Of a stretch of DNA of 42,101 bases, positions 17,553-25,577 are shown one piece after another. The number at the start of each line of letters is the position of its first letter. The stretch's first letter is position 1. The stretch is from Rikenellaceae bacterium (GTDB lineage: Bacteria; Bacteroidota; Bacteroidia; Bacteroidales; Rikenellaceae), in contig JAIRQC010000023.1 in assembly GCA_031256675.1 (NCBI GenBank), forward strand, positions 1-42,101. The letters are read 5' to 3'. Below the pieces are notes generated by a model. The model saw only the letters and a list, made by a program, of their open reading frames with translations, made no database searches and was not told the origin of the DNA. The position numbers and the translations under genes are program-made.

Positions 17553-19175
17553 ATGAATATGTACCGACGCCTGCTTCTCGCAGCCGCTCTGCTGAACATG
17601 TCGCCCGCAGCCGGGGCCGCCGTAAAGCCCGACTCGCTGCTGGCCGAACTCGATCGTGCCATAGCCGGACGTGAAATCTATGCAGGACAAAAGGCGGCGC
17701 GGATCGAGGAGCTGAAACGTCGGCGCGAGAGGCTGCGCTCGCCGGAGGAGGTCTATCGCATCAACAGCGAAATAATCGACAACTACGAATCGTTCGTCTG
17801 CGACTCGGCCGAGCGGTACATACATCACAATCTCGCCATAGCCGGGCAGTTGAACAGCCCCGACCACATCGTTGACAGTCGGCTGCGCCTGGCTTTCGTC
17901 TATTCGCTGTCGGGCCTCTTTGTGCAGGCAAACGACATATTCCGCACCATCGACTACAACCGGCTCTCCGAGCAGCACAGGATAAGATATTGCTGGGATC
18001 TGATCCGCTACTGGGAGAACCTTGTCAAGTACACCGACAATCCCGCCTCGGCGATCGACTGCGAGAAGCAGATCGAAAAATGCCGCGACGAACTGCTGAC
18101 GCTGCTGCCGGACGGGTCGGACAACTGGCTAAAAGAGAAGGCTTTCGCGTTGCAGGCACAGGGCGACCACGACGGAGCGCTGGCCATACTCGACCAAATC
18201 CTGCAAAAGGAGCGGCCCGACACCCACGGCTATGCGATGGTGGCGGCGAGCATCGCCAAAGTGTACCGCACGACCGGCGACAGGGAGCAGGAAAATCGCT
18301 TTCTCAAAATGGCCGCCATAACCGACATCCGCTTCGCAGTCAAGGAGAACGAGGCGTTGCTCACCCTGGCGCTCAACCTCTTCGAGCAGGGCGACGTCGA
18401 CCGCTCGTACAACTACATCAGCGTGGCGCTAAGCGACGCCAACTTCTACAATTCGCGTTTCCGCAACACGGTCATCGCACGCATCCAGCCCGTCATCGAG
18501 AGCAACTATCTCCACCGCATAGACCGTCAGCGGCAGAACCTGCGCCTGATGGTCATCCTGCTGAGCCTCCTCACGGTAGCCCTGATCGCGACCGTCGCCA
18601 TTATCTTCCGTCAGATGCGCATCGTGGCCAAAGCCCGCCGAAGCCTGCGGGAGATGAACCGGCAGCTGATGAGCGTCAACCGCAGGCTGAGCGAGGCCAA
18701 CATCGTCAAGGAGAAATACATCGGTCACTTCATGAACCGGTGCGCAATTTACATCAACAAACTCGACGCCTACCGTCGCGACATAAATGCCAAGATCAAG
18801 AGCGGGCAGCTCGACCGTCTCTACCGTCCCTCGGCCAGGGAGCATGAGCAGGAGGTAGAGGAGTTGCTTGCCAGTTTCGACGAGGCTTTCCTGAAACTCT
18901 ACCCCGATTTCGTGGACGAGTTCAACTCCCTGCTCGCTCCCGATGAGAACATGTCTTCGGCCTCCGGCAGCCTGAATACCGAACTGCGCATATTTGCCCT
19001 AATGCGGCTGGGTGTCGTAAATGTGAACCGGATAGCCGAGTTTCTCCACTGTTCGCCCCAGACAATATACAACTACAAAAGCAACATCAAAAAACGGGCC
19101 CGCAAGGAGATCTCCAACTTCGAAGAAGAGGTGCGCAAACTCAGCCTCCCAGTCTCGCAACTCAACCAGGAGTGA
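17553..19175 (+). CDS. DUF6377 membrane-anchored transcriptional regulator
   Basis: A 540-residue protein with a signal peptide (about 1-22), then a periplasmic helical TPR-like sensor (about 25-325). One transmembrane helix follows (about 330-353: LMVILLSLLTVALIATVAII), then a cytoplasmic coiled coil (about 355-400). A C-terminal LuxR-like helix-turn-helix lies at about 476-520 (LRIFALMRLGVVNVNRIAEF, then SPQTIYNYKSNIKKRA). This is the DUF6377 layout, a one-protein periplasm-to-DNA sensor often found beside PULs. It directly follows the PUL on the same strand with its own promoter, so it probably senses a released glycan and controls the PUL. I see no kinase or receiver domain. Confidence 0.88.
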   Translation: MNMYRRLLLAAALLNMSPAAGAAVKPDSLLAELDRAIAGREIYAGQKAARIEELKRRRERLRSPEEVYRINSEIIDNYESFVCDSAERYIHHNLAIAGQLNSPDHIVDSRLRLAFVYSLSGLFVQANDIFRTIDYNRLSEQHRIRYCWDLIRYWENLVKYTDNPASAIDCEKQIEKCRDELLTLLPDGSDNWLKEKAFALQAQGDHDGALAILDQILQKERPDTHGYAMVAASIAKVYRTTGDREQENRFLKMAAITDIRFAVKENEALLTLALNLFEQGDVDRSYNYISVALSDANFYNSRFRNTVIARIQPVIESNYLHRIDRQRQNLRLMVILLSLLTVALIATVAIIFRQMRIVAKARRSLREMNRQLMSVNRRLSEANIVKEKYIGHFMNRCAIYINKLDAYRRDINAKIKSGQLDRLYRPSAREHEQEVEELLASFDEAFLKLYPDFVDEFNSLLAPDENMSSASGSLNTELRIFALMRLGVVNVNRIAEFLHCSPQTIYNYKSNIKKRARKEISNFEEEVRKLSLPVSQLNQE

Positions 19176-19726
19176 TTTTAATATTTTGAGTTTGTTTAAA
19201 TTTCCCAACCGAAGTTATTCGATCGTTATTTTCGGATGACTTTAATGGTAAATTTTGCAGAGGTAGCGGTGTTTCTGGCAAAACAATTTGTTTTCAAATG
19301 CGCCGATAAAAAGCATCGGCAAGACAAAATGAAAATTTAGAATACAACCGCACAAGTTGCGCCAACAATACAATTACTCATAAGCAATGTGTGATTGCTT
19401 TTTACGGGTTATTAAACGATATTTTACTGCACTATAATTTTTAGTATATGATGAACATCAAAAAAAGGGTTGTGAATAAGTGACACCTTTTTTCTTTCTT
19501 GCCTGTTGTCCGCATCTGATGTGCTCAGGGCGTTGCATGTATGGATAGAACCGTTGCCGTCTAAGGCAATTCCATTGATAAGCCTTGCCTGACCGCGTTC
19601 TATTGCAACGTGCTATACGTTATCAACAAAGCAATGGGCAGGATGACAAATATGCGGCATCCTGTCGGATGATACTAACGGGTATTTTTATAGATTATTT
19701 ACAAACAAAGAAAATAACAGTCAATT
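19176..19726. other. AT-rich intergenic region
   Basis: About 550 bases with no supported gene. A terminator-like hairpin lies at 19382-19403. A smaller hairpin lies at 19302-19320 (GCCGAT against ATCGGC) without a T run. The base composition is clearly AT-richer than the PUL. Confidence 0.6.
19382..19403 (+). terminator. Weak terminator-like hairpin
   Basis: AAGCAAT (19382-19388) pairs with ATTGCTT (19394-19400) around GTGTG and runs into TTT. It lies about 205 bases after the DUF6377 stop and is AU-rich, so confidence is modest. Confidence 0.4.
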
Positions 19727-20188
19727 ATGGAGATATTGTCTTGTGATTATGCTGATACTGTTCACAGAGAGGCGGTTGCGATGCTGATCGACGCTTACGT
19801 TGCGGACGGGATGGGTGGCGGAACGCCTCTGGATGACGCCGGACGCGCGCGCCTGCTGGAGGGCTTGGAACGCCATCCGACGGCCATTGTGCTGCTCGCG
19901 CGCGTGGACGGTGCGTTTTGCGGACTGCTGGTCGCGTTCGAAAATTTCGCTACCTTTATGGCCCGACCGATGATCAACATCCACGACGTGATCGTGTTGC
20001 GGGAGTATCGCGGACGTGGCACCGGACGACGGCTGATGCGGGCGATCGCCGACGAAGCCGCACGGCGGGGCTGTTGCCGCATAACGCTCGAAGTGCGCAA
20101 TGACAATATCATCGCCCAGCGACTTTACCGTAGCGAAGGGTTCGACGAAACGCATCCAAGACATTACTATTGGAGGAAATATCTATGA
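19727..20188 (+). CDS. GNAT-family N-acetyltransferase
   Basis: A 153-residue cytoplasmic protein. The acetyl-CoA site is visible as IHDVIVLREYRGRGTGRRLM (about 83-102), with the R/Q-x-x-G-x-G pattern of motif A, followed by the motif B helix and ITLEVRNDNIIAQRLYRSEGF (about 119-139). The length is normal for a one-domain GNAT. The substrate cannot be read from sequence. Its stop overlaps the next gene's start (ATGA at 20185-20188), so the two are translationally coupled and may work together. Confidence 0.92.
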   Translation: MEILSCDYADTVHREAVAMLIDAYVADGMGGGTPLDDAGRARLLEGLERHPTAIVLLARVDGAFCGLLVAFENFATFMARPMINIHDVIVLREYRGRGTGRRLMRAIADEAARRGCCRITLEVRNDNIIAQRLYRSEGFDETHPRHYYWRKYL

Positions 20189-21300
20189 TTAAGGACATTG
20201 CAGCCCTGCGGCAGGCGTCGCACCGCTTTTCGGACGGCAGTTTCGAACATCCGGGCAATGTGGTGGAGTGGATGGGGGCGATGCAGGCGCAGGAGTTTAC
20301 AATGGCCAAATGGGCCGTCGGGGTGCGGCTGCCCTGGGCTACGGATACGGCGGTTCAGGCCGCTTTCGACCGCGGCGAATTTCTGCGCACGCACGTTATG
20401 AGGCCGACGTGGCATTTCGTTACGCCGGCCAATATCCGCTGGATGCTGGCCCTGACCGCGCCACGGATCATCTCATTGACGCGCGCCAACCATAACGAAC
20501 TGGAACTCGACGAGAGGCTGTGCGGCCGCTGCGAAGAGTTGATCGCCCGTATTCTGTCGGGCGGGCGCAGTTTGACGCGCGAACAGATGGGCCTCGAACT
20601 GGAGCAGGCGGGAGTGCGAATAACGCACTCTTTGGGAACGCAGGGGAGTCGCGGCAAACTGCTCGACAGGGCGCGGCTGACGAATATCATGATACGCGCC
20701 GAGCTCGACGCCATCGTGTGCAGCGGCCCTATGCAGGGAGGCAAGCAGACCTACGCCCTATTCGACGAGCGAGTGCCTCGCGCGCCGCAGCAATCACGCG
20801 ATGAGGCGCTTGCAATGCTTGCACGAAACTATTTCCGTTCGCATGCCCCTGCTTCACCGTCAGATTTTGCGTGGTGGTCGGGATTGTCTGCCGTGGATGT
20901 GCGGCAGGCGGTGGGGGCTGTACGCGCGGAGTTCGATTGTGAGGGCGATTATCTTTTCAACAGAAATTTTGGCCATGCAGCCACAGGGAATGCGTTGCTG
21001 CTGCCGGCTTTCGACGAATATATCGTGGCTTATCGCGACCGTTCGGCTGTACTGACGGCAGAACGCCATACCCGTGCGGTGTCGAGTAACGGCATTTTCC
21101 GTCCGGTTATCGTGGAGCGCGGCCGCGTCGTGGGGTTATGGCGGCGGGTTGTCAAGGGCAAGCGCGTGGTCGCCGTACCGGAGTTTTTCGACGGGGCCGC
21201 TTCGGTCGATCTTTCTCTCGCGTTGGCTGATTTCAATGCGTTTGTCGACGAACAGGCCTCGGAGATGTCTGCGCAACTGCGCGCCAAAACAATATGTTGA
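20185..21300 (+). CDS. Winged-helix DNA-binding protein, AlkZ-like
   Basis: 371 residues from the ATG at 20185; a TTG at 20170 is possible. The ATG is preceded by GGAGGA, a rare clear Shine-Dalgarno in this phylum, and overlaps the GNAT stop. It resembles the HTH_42 / AlkZ-AlkX family of tandem winged-helix DNA glycosylases. MQAQEF (33-38) matches the family's Q-x-Q catalytic motif, and HVMRPTWHFV (about 73-82) is a conserved family block. AlkZ relatives unhook interstrand crosslinks or remove alkylated bases, and some guard producers of DNA-alkylating compounds. Pairing with an acetyltransferase suggests a small genotoxin-protection unit, which is inference. Confidence 0.8.
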   Translation: MIKDIAALRQASHRFSDGSFEHPGNVVEWMGAMQAQEFTMAKWAVGVRLPWATDTAVQAAFDRGEFLRTHVMRPTWHFVTPANIRWMLALTAPRIISLTRANHNELELDERLCGRCEELIARILSGGRSLTREQMGLELEQAGVRITHSLGTQGSRGKLLDRARLTNIMIRAELDAIVCSGPMQGGKQTYALFDERVPRAPQQSRDEALAMLARNYFRSHAPASPSDFAWWSGLSAVDVRQAVGAVRAEFDCEGDYLFNRNFGHAATGNALLLPAFDEYIVAYRDRSAVLTAERHTRAVSSNGIFRPVIVERGRVVGLWRRVVKGKRVVAVPEFFDGAASVDLSLALADFNAFVDEQASEMSAQLRAKTIC

Positions 21301-21911
21301 TTATCCGTATGCTATCCATACCGTTGCGCTTTGGGGCAGTTTCAGCCCAAAGACGCCAAAGCACCCAAAGACAATTACATGTTGGAAACCCTGCTCGGCA
21401 GTATTAGCAATCGGGTTGTATTAGATATTTTCAACTTGCTAAATGCAAACTTGGCGAGGTTGCATATTTGCTCTGTGCAGAAAGTGTTCGGACAAGGCCA
21501 GACGCGTCAAGCAGGGATTTTACGCGGGATAGCGCTCGACAACAATATCTTGTCGGATAGCACTCGACAACAAAACCCAAGCAGATAGCGTTGGGCAGTA
21601 AAAACTTGACATACAACATTCGGTAACATAATCTTAGCGAAGACAAACCCCCTCGACGAACGCATAAAAACCGATCTGTGCAGGCTGAATATTTTCAATC
21701 ACATCGAACAGCATAACCGCCGACCGGCATGTTTCAGTATATTTTCTCTTCCGGCGGCGACTTGAATGTCGAACGGCGAATAGAAGTTTCAGGGCCGACC
21801 AGACGGGGCTGTTCTGCGCAGGCGGAACAGGAAAGTCGGTCGAGACATAAGATCAGGCCTGACGCCCCCCCCGAGCGAACGGTCGAGCGGGCAAAAAAAC
21901 GGAATATCCGG
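21301..21911. other. Intergenic region with diverged tandem repeats
   Basis: About 600 bases between the AlkZ-like gene and the convergent dipeptidase. Apart from the repeat at 21525-21635 I see no gene, promoter or terminator that I can support. Confidence 0.5.
21525..21635. repeat. Four diverged tandem units of about 28 bp
   Basis: Read on the minus strand, four consecutive units of 27-29 bases share a pattern of A/G-rich start, TTGTTGTCGAGYGCTATC-like core and a short tail. The two units at about 21525-21580 are the most alike, sharing GATAGCRCTCGACAACAA on the plus strand. The other two are strongly decayed. Unit-to-unit drift and lack of distinct spacers argue against a CRISPR array. 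Confidence 0.55.
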
Positions 21912-22565
21912 TCAGAAATCCAACCTTTTATATCCGGCCCGCAACTGGGCCATCGTGTAGCGGTCGAAGTGCCACCATTCGTTGGGATCCTGATGAAAGC
22001 CGACGCTCTTCATGATGTTTGTCAACAGCGCCCGGTTGTCGGCCTGTGCGCGCGTGATTACCCCGCGGGCCACGAGGTCGGATTCGCTGCCTGTGTGCGA
22101 CGCCTCGATAAAAGAATCGAACGGCGAGCCCATATCAAGTTGAACTCCCTGAGAATCAATGATCGTGACGTCCACCGCCGCCCCGTAATTGTGTTTGCCG
22201 CCGCCGTTGGCAGGGTTGGCAACGTAACGACGCTGCGGGGTGCCCGCGACCAGCGAATACATGTATTTCTGCACCGAGAACGGGCGCGCCGCGTCGAGGA
22301 TCAGCAGCGAATGGCCGGCTCGCGCGGCTTGCAGCTTCTTCTGCGCCGCAGCCACCATCTGCGCCACCTCCGGACGCAGGTAAGCGCGCCTCAACTCGCC
22401 GTACATATTGACCCCTGTGAAGTTGTCCGTCGTGGCATAAGCCAGCCGCACAACCACATCGGGCGCAACCGTCGCCACGTCCACCAGCCCCGCCTCGCGC
22501 ATCCGGCTGTCGAATTGCCCTGCGTTGAGCGTCAGGCCGGCAAGCAGAAGAAAAAGAAGTTTCAT
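21912..22565 (-). CDS. D-alanyl-D-alanine dipeptidase, VanX/DdpX-like (M15D)
   Basis: 217 residues from the ATG at 22565, where a signal peptide starts (MKLLFLLLAGLTLNAG). An upstream in-frame start at 22586 adds seven polar residues. GKHNYGAAVD holds the first two zinc ligands (H125, D132), and EWWHF holds the catalytic Glu (E196) and third ligand (H199), as in VanX. LILDAARPF matches the family's conserved Y/D-x-x-RP segment. VanX-type enzymes split free D-Ala-D-Ala. Exported housekeeping forms salvage D-Ala from peptidoglycan turnover, which is more likely here than vancomycin resistance because no vanA, vanH or ligase gene is nearby. Confidence 0.92.
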   Translation of the reverse strand: MKLLFLLLAGLTLNAGQFDSRMREAGLVDVATVAPDVVVRLAYATTDNFTGVNMYGELRRAYLRPEVAQMVAAAQKKLQAARAGHSLLILDAARPFSVQKYMYSLVAGTPQRRYVANPANGGGKHNYGAAVDVTIIDSQGVQLDMGSPFDSFIEASHTGSESDLVARGVITRAQADNRALLTNIMKSVGFHQDPNEWWHFDRYTMAQLRAGYKRLDF

Positions 22566-22702
22566 ATGCAAATTATAATATGTCATGCGGAGCGAAACGG
22601 AGCGAAACGTGCGGCCCGTTCGGTAATGTTCAGGGCAGGCCCTCGCTCTGGCGTCAATTCGACCTCATTCCGCCGCGCCCTGTCTCATTCGGGGCGACAT
22701 TT

Positions 22703-22734
22703 AATAAAAAAAGCGGAGTGCAAGCCCCGCTTTC
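22703..22734 (-). terminator. Terminator of the rpsF-rpsR-rplI operon
   Basis: On the minus strand AAAGCGG (22734-22728 region) pairs with CCGCTTT around a ten-base loop, followed by a run of T. It lies about 20 bases after the rplI stop. Confidence 0.88.
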
Positions 22735-22753
22735 AACAGATACAGCCAAGCCC

Positions 22754-23194
22754 TTATTCTGCGGCGACTACGGAGAACTTAACCGTGGCGCGAACCTGCT
22801 TGTAGAGCTTCACCGTGGCTTCGTACTCGCCGACGGTCTTGACCCCATCGACGACGATGTTCTTGCGGTCGACCTCCACGCCGCGGCCCTTCATGGCCTC
22901 GGCAAGGTCGGCGCCCGTGACCGAACCGAATATCTTGCCCTCCTCGGCCTTGACCTCAATGCGGAGCGACAGTGCGGCGATCTTCTCGGCCAGCGCCTCC
23001 GCATCGGCGACCAGTTTGGCCTCCTTGTGCGACTGCTGGCGGATGTTTTCTGCCAGAACTTTCTTTGCCGACGCCGTAGCGGCGCGTGCAAACCCCTGAG
23101 GGATAAGGTAGTTATTAGCGTAACCGGGAGCGACGCTTACAATGTCGTTGGCGAAGCCCAGCTTCTCAACGTCCTTTACAAGTATGATCTCCAT
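22754..23194 (-). CDS. rplI: 50S ribosomal protein L9
   Basis: A 146-residue L9. The N-terminal globular domain starts MEIILVKDVEKLGFANDIVS and includes GYANNYLIPQGFA, the family signature. A long connecting helix (about 43-75) leads to the C-terminal RNA-binding domain ending KLYKQVRATVKFSVVAAE. L9 binds 23S rRNA at the base of the L1 stalk and helps to hold frame. It is the last gene of the three-gene ribosomal operon, starting 5 bases after rpsR, with a terminator downstream. Confidence 0.98.
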   Translation of the reverse strand: MEIILVKDVEKLGFANDIVSVAPGYANNYLIPQGFARAATASAKKVLAENIRQQSHKEAKLVADAEALAEKIAALSLRIEVKAEEGKIFGSVTGADLAEAMKGRGVEVDRKNIVVDGVKTVGEYEATVKLYKQVRATVKFSVVAAE

Positions 23195-23199
23195 AACGC

Positions 23200-23472
23200 C
23201 TATTTCATTAAGTCGGTAACGAACGGAAGGATAGCGAGATGGCGGGCGCGTTTAACGGCCTGCGACACCTTTTTCTGAAATTTCTGGGACGTTCCGGTCA
23301 GGCGGCGGGGCAGGATTTTGCCCTGCTCGTTGAGGAACTTTTTGAGGAACTCGCCGTCCTTGTAGTCGACGTACTTGATGCCGGCCTTTTTGAAGCGGCA
23401 ATATTTCTTCTTCTTGACCTCGACCGACACCGGGTTGAGGTAGCGAATTTCGGTGCTGTTGTTGGCTGCCAT
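23200..23472 (-). CDS. rpsR: 30S ribosomal protein S18
   Basis: A 90-residue S18. [36 protein letters not shown] and [21 protein letters not shown] are the conserved family blocks. S18 pairs with S6 on the 30S platform, and the S6 gene lies 3 bases upstream on the same strand. The length is usual for Bacteroidota. Confidence 0.98.
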   Translation of the reverse strand: MAANNSTEIRYLNPVSVEVKKKKYCRFKKAGIKYVDYKDGEFLKKFLNEQGKILPRRLTGTSQKFQKKVSQAVKRARHLAILPFVTDLMK

Positions 23473-23475
23473 GTT

Positions 23476-23817
23476 TTATTCCTCCTTTTTAGCGTTTTTG
23501 TTGCGCCGCTTGGCGGCATACTCCTGAGCGTACTTGTCCTGTTTCATGGTCAGGAAGCGGATGATGCGCTCGTCGCGGCGATACTGGGTTTCGAGCGTGT
23601 CGACGATGGCCGCTTCGCCCGAAAATTCAAGGAAGTAGTAAAACCCGGTGGTCTTTTTCTGGATGGGATAGGCCAGCTTGCGCAGCCCCCAGTCCTCCTC
23701 GTTGATGATCTGACCGCCGTTTTCGGTGATAACACCGCGGAATTTGCCAAGCAACTCCTTTAACTGTGCGTCCGAAAGCACCGGAGTGGCAATGAAAACG
23801 GTTTCGTAATAGTTCAT
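23476..23817 (-). CDS. rpsF: 30S ribosomal protein S6
   Basis: 113 residues from the ATG at 23817 ([16 protein letters not shown]). The open frame extends upstream to 23922, but that extension covers the promoter and lacks homology to S6. [20 protein letters not shown] is the family signature. The C-terminal tail is basic ([13 protein letters not shown]). It is the first gene of rpsF-rpsR-rplI. No ssb or priB gene is inserted, unlike in many Proteobacteria. A canonical promoter lies about 50 bases upstream. Confidence 0.98.
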   Translation of the reverse strand: MNYYETVFIATPVLSDAQLKELLGKFRGVITENGGQIINEEDWGLRKLAYPIQKKTTGFYYFLEFSGEAAIVDTLETQYRRDERIIRFLTMKQDKYAQEYAAKRRNKNAKKEE

Positions 23818-23868
23818 ATAATGGTTTGGGTTTACCGGAACCGGTCGTCGGCCCCGAAAATGTGGGCG

Positions 23869-23899
23869 CAAAGGTAATGATTTTTTGTTAATCGCCAAA
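23869..23899 (-). promoter_or_regulatory. Promoter of rpsF-rpsR-rplI
   Basis: On the minus strand TTTG (23899-23896), exactly 19 bases, then TACCTTTG (23876-23869). This is the clearest Bacteroidota -33/-7 promoter in the window and predicts a leader of about 45 bases. Confidence 0.88.
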
Positions 23900-24003
23900 A
23901 TGTTTTCTTTTTTCCTCTTCAAGCTCCCTCGTCAGGCATATCCGATTGCAGGAGCGAATTGTAAAGAACGTTCCGAACGCGAACACTACCCCTGTCGAAG
24001 GCG

Positions 24004-24018
24004 TACTCCGTCGGAGTA
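24004..24018. repeat. 15-bp palindrome between hicA and rpsF
   Basis: TACTCCG and CGGAGTA flank a single T as exact inverted copies, within the 276-base gap 23818-24093. It is too tight for a stable hairpin and may be a protein-binding site. The rest of the gap holds only the rpsF promoter. Confidence 0.45.
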
Positions 24019-24093
24019 AAACTAACACGATCAATTGAACTGATATTGAGACTATTATACTGCCGTATTTATTTTTGGGAAAACAAAAACGCA

Positions 24094-24333
24094 TCAATTA
24101 CCCAAATACTCGATTAGTTCTTTTGTTGTTGCTCCGATTGTTTTAAGACAGTTGCGGATAATAAATTCGGGAACAGGGTTAATATGCGTTTGCAGCATAA
24201 CAGGCCGCCCAAGGTCGCTCCTGACCCACTTTTCATGACCGCCAGTTATTTTGACTGATTTAAGCCCCCTGTGTTCCAAAAACAGGCGAAATGTCCGTAG
24301 CGGAATATTTGACAATCGTCCCACGCGATTCAA
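24094..24333 (-). CDS. hicA: HicA-family mRNA interferase toxin
   Basis: A 79-residue protein with the HicA dsRBD-like pattern: an N-terminal helix with LRTFRLFLEHRGLKSVKITG, then GGHEKWVR, where HicA has its catalytic G-S/G-H motif, then the C-terminal helix KELIEYLGN. HicA toxins cleave mRNA. The start appears to be TTG at 24333, overlapping the hicB stop in a TTGA; the next candidate is GTG at 24324, and no ATG fits. A weak start fits a toxin kept below its antitoxin. The antitoxin-first order is the less common one for hic loci. Confidence 0.78.
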   Translation of the reverse strand: MNRVGRLSNIPLRTFRLFLEHRGLKSVKITGGHEKWVRSDLGRPVMLQTHINPVPEFIIRNCLKTIGATTKELIEYLGN

Positions 24334-24719
24334 TTGGCTACCGGCAATGTAAACGACCTGTCTATTTTAGAAAAATTCCTTGTATTCATTATATTTTTCA
24401 ACTGCTTGTTGGACTGCAACAAGCTGCTGAAATCGGGAGATGTGAATTTTTTTCCTTTTGACGCGCTCCATCCGAGTGATTCGAGTTCGCATTCAAGCGT
24501 CTTTTTCTTTATTGCGTAATCGAAGAACTCGGCTAAATTGACCTCGAATGAACTGCGCGCCTCCTCTTCGGACTTGCCGTATCCATATACATTGAGTGCG
24601 GGACAATATGCAATGCGGCAATTGTCGTCTTCAAATTGGATTACAAACAGATTGACGATTATTTGCTTGTCCCGAAAAAACACGGTTCCCGAAAACTTGG
24701 TTCTTTTCTGCTTCTCCAT
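24330..24719 (-). CDS. hicB: HicB-family antitoxin
   Basis: A 129-residue protein. IAYCPALNVYGYGKSEEEAR (about 36-55) is the HicB signature (YCPELPGC-like strand, then GDTxEEA helix), followed by SFEVNLAEFFDYAI. The C-terminal part (about 75-129) shows no obvious ribbon-helix-helix or XRE motif. HicB binds HicA and usually represses its own operon. Its stop overlaps the toxin start by four bases. A -7 box and a tandem 10-bp repeat lie directly upstream, fitting self-repression. Confidence 0.85.
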   Translation of the reverse strand: MEKQKRTKFSGTVFFRDKQIIVNLFVIQFEDDNCRIAYCPALNVYGYGKSEEEARSSFEVNLAEFFDYAIKKKTLECELESLGWSASKGKKFTSPDFSSLLQSNKQLKNIMNTRNFSKIDRSFTLPVAN

Positions 24720-24744
24720 CGCTCGTTTGTCTGGTATTTATGGA

Positions 24745-24779
24745 CAAAGGTAATAGTTTTTGTCGCAAATTGTCGCAAA
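24745..24779 (-). promoter_or_regulatory. hicBA promoter with tandem 10-bp operator candidate
   Basis: On the minus strand TTTGCGACAA occurs twice back to back (24779-24760), 7 bases before TACCTTTG (24752-24745), a canonical -7 box. The repeats cover the -20 to -35 zone, where a bound dimer would block RNA polymerase. The -33 spacing is not ideal, so repressor binding at the repeats is the more interesting reading. Confidence 0.65.
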
Positions 24780-24871
24780 AATTCTACTAACATACTGATT
24801 AACAGAGATAATTTTACATCAAAGCCGCTTCACCGGCGACAACCCCGCGCCGCGCTGGTTGAGGCCCTGCC

Positions 24872-24905
24872 GTCTGGCTTTGGGCCGAGGCTGCCAAAGC
24901 CAGAC
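24872..24905. repeat. Strong hairpin upstream of hicBA
   Basis: GTCTGGCTTTGG pairs exactly with CCAAAGCCAGAC over 12 bp, with a 10-base loop. No T run follows on either strand. It lies between the secreted orphan gene (24975) and hicB and may end the orphan's transcript or be a mobile-repeat remnant. Confidence 0.6.
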
Positions 24906-24974
24906 CAACGAGCGAGGCAAGAATAAATAGTGCGGCAAAAATGGCGATTCAAAGTCTTCATTGAATATCGTAAA

Positions 24975-25535
24975 TTAGTTTAACGCCGTTTGAAGATTTG
25001 ACGCTCCCTTTTCTGGAATGTCGTCTTCCAGATACCCGTCTGTTGTATATATGCGCATCTTTTTTACTTTCTTTTCGGCAAGAATTGAGAAATTGGGGTC
25101 TAATACTGATAGATATTGAATGTTAATGCCTTGCGCCCCAGACCCCGATAATCCTATCGCACCTGCGCCCTTTGAAGATACTTCATAAGATGTACTGTTT
25201 ATTGTATATTTTGATCCGTCATCAAGTATAAATATTATTTCAGCAGCTTTTTCGATAGCAAATACTTGGCCGCTCGTCAACATTATTTTCAATCCAAAAT
25301 AATAATCGTCATTTATACGCCTGATTCTGAAATATGCACAAATCGGCTGTTTAATTGCTATGGGGCGCAAAAGCCAATCCCACGATGTTTCGACGACTTT
25401 ATACCCCTTAAACTCGTCTACATAGTTTGCTGCAATTGTCGGAACTGTTTTGCCTCGTTCAGTTGGCGTAAGCAATGCGGCAGACGACGAAAGCGACAAT
25501 GTCAAAAAAGCGACAATGATCAATAACTTTTTCAT
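24975..25535 (-). CDS. Secreted protein of unknown function
   Basis: A 186-residue protein with a clear signal peptide (MKKLLIIVAFLTLSLSSSAA). I do not recognise the family. The mature part is beta-rich, with YYFGLKIMLTSGQVFAIEKA, IIFILDDGSKYTINST and LAEKKVKKMRIYTTDGYLED. The last two resemble small Bacteroidota periplasmic proteins that report a surface value, but no catalytic motif is visible. Base composition is AT-richer than the PUL. It lies 42 bases downstream of the FtsK-gamma/HNH gene on the same strand and may share its transcript. Confidence 0.8.
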   Translation of the reverse strand: MKKLLIIVAFLTLSLSSSAALLTPTERGKTVPTIAANYVDEFKGYKVVETSWDWLLRPIAIKQPICAYFRIRRINDDYYFGLKIMLTSGQVFAIEKAAEIIFILDDGSKYTINSTSYEVSSKGAGAIGLSGSGAQGINIQYLSVLDPNFSILAEKKVKKMRIYTTDGYLEDDIPEKGASNLQTALN

Positions 25536-25577
25536 GATTTTAAGTTTTTAATATAATTTATGACAAATATAGTACTT

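Noticed and set aside
21525-21635. CRISPR array
   Set aside because: Units are adjacent without unique spacers and are strongly diverged; no cas gene lies nearby.
21912-22565. Vancomycin resistance gene
   Set aside because: The VanX-type fold is clear, but no ligase, dehydrogenase or two-component genes are nearby and a signal peptide points to an exported housekeeping dipeptidase.
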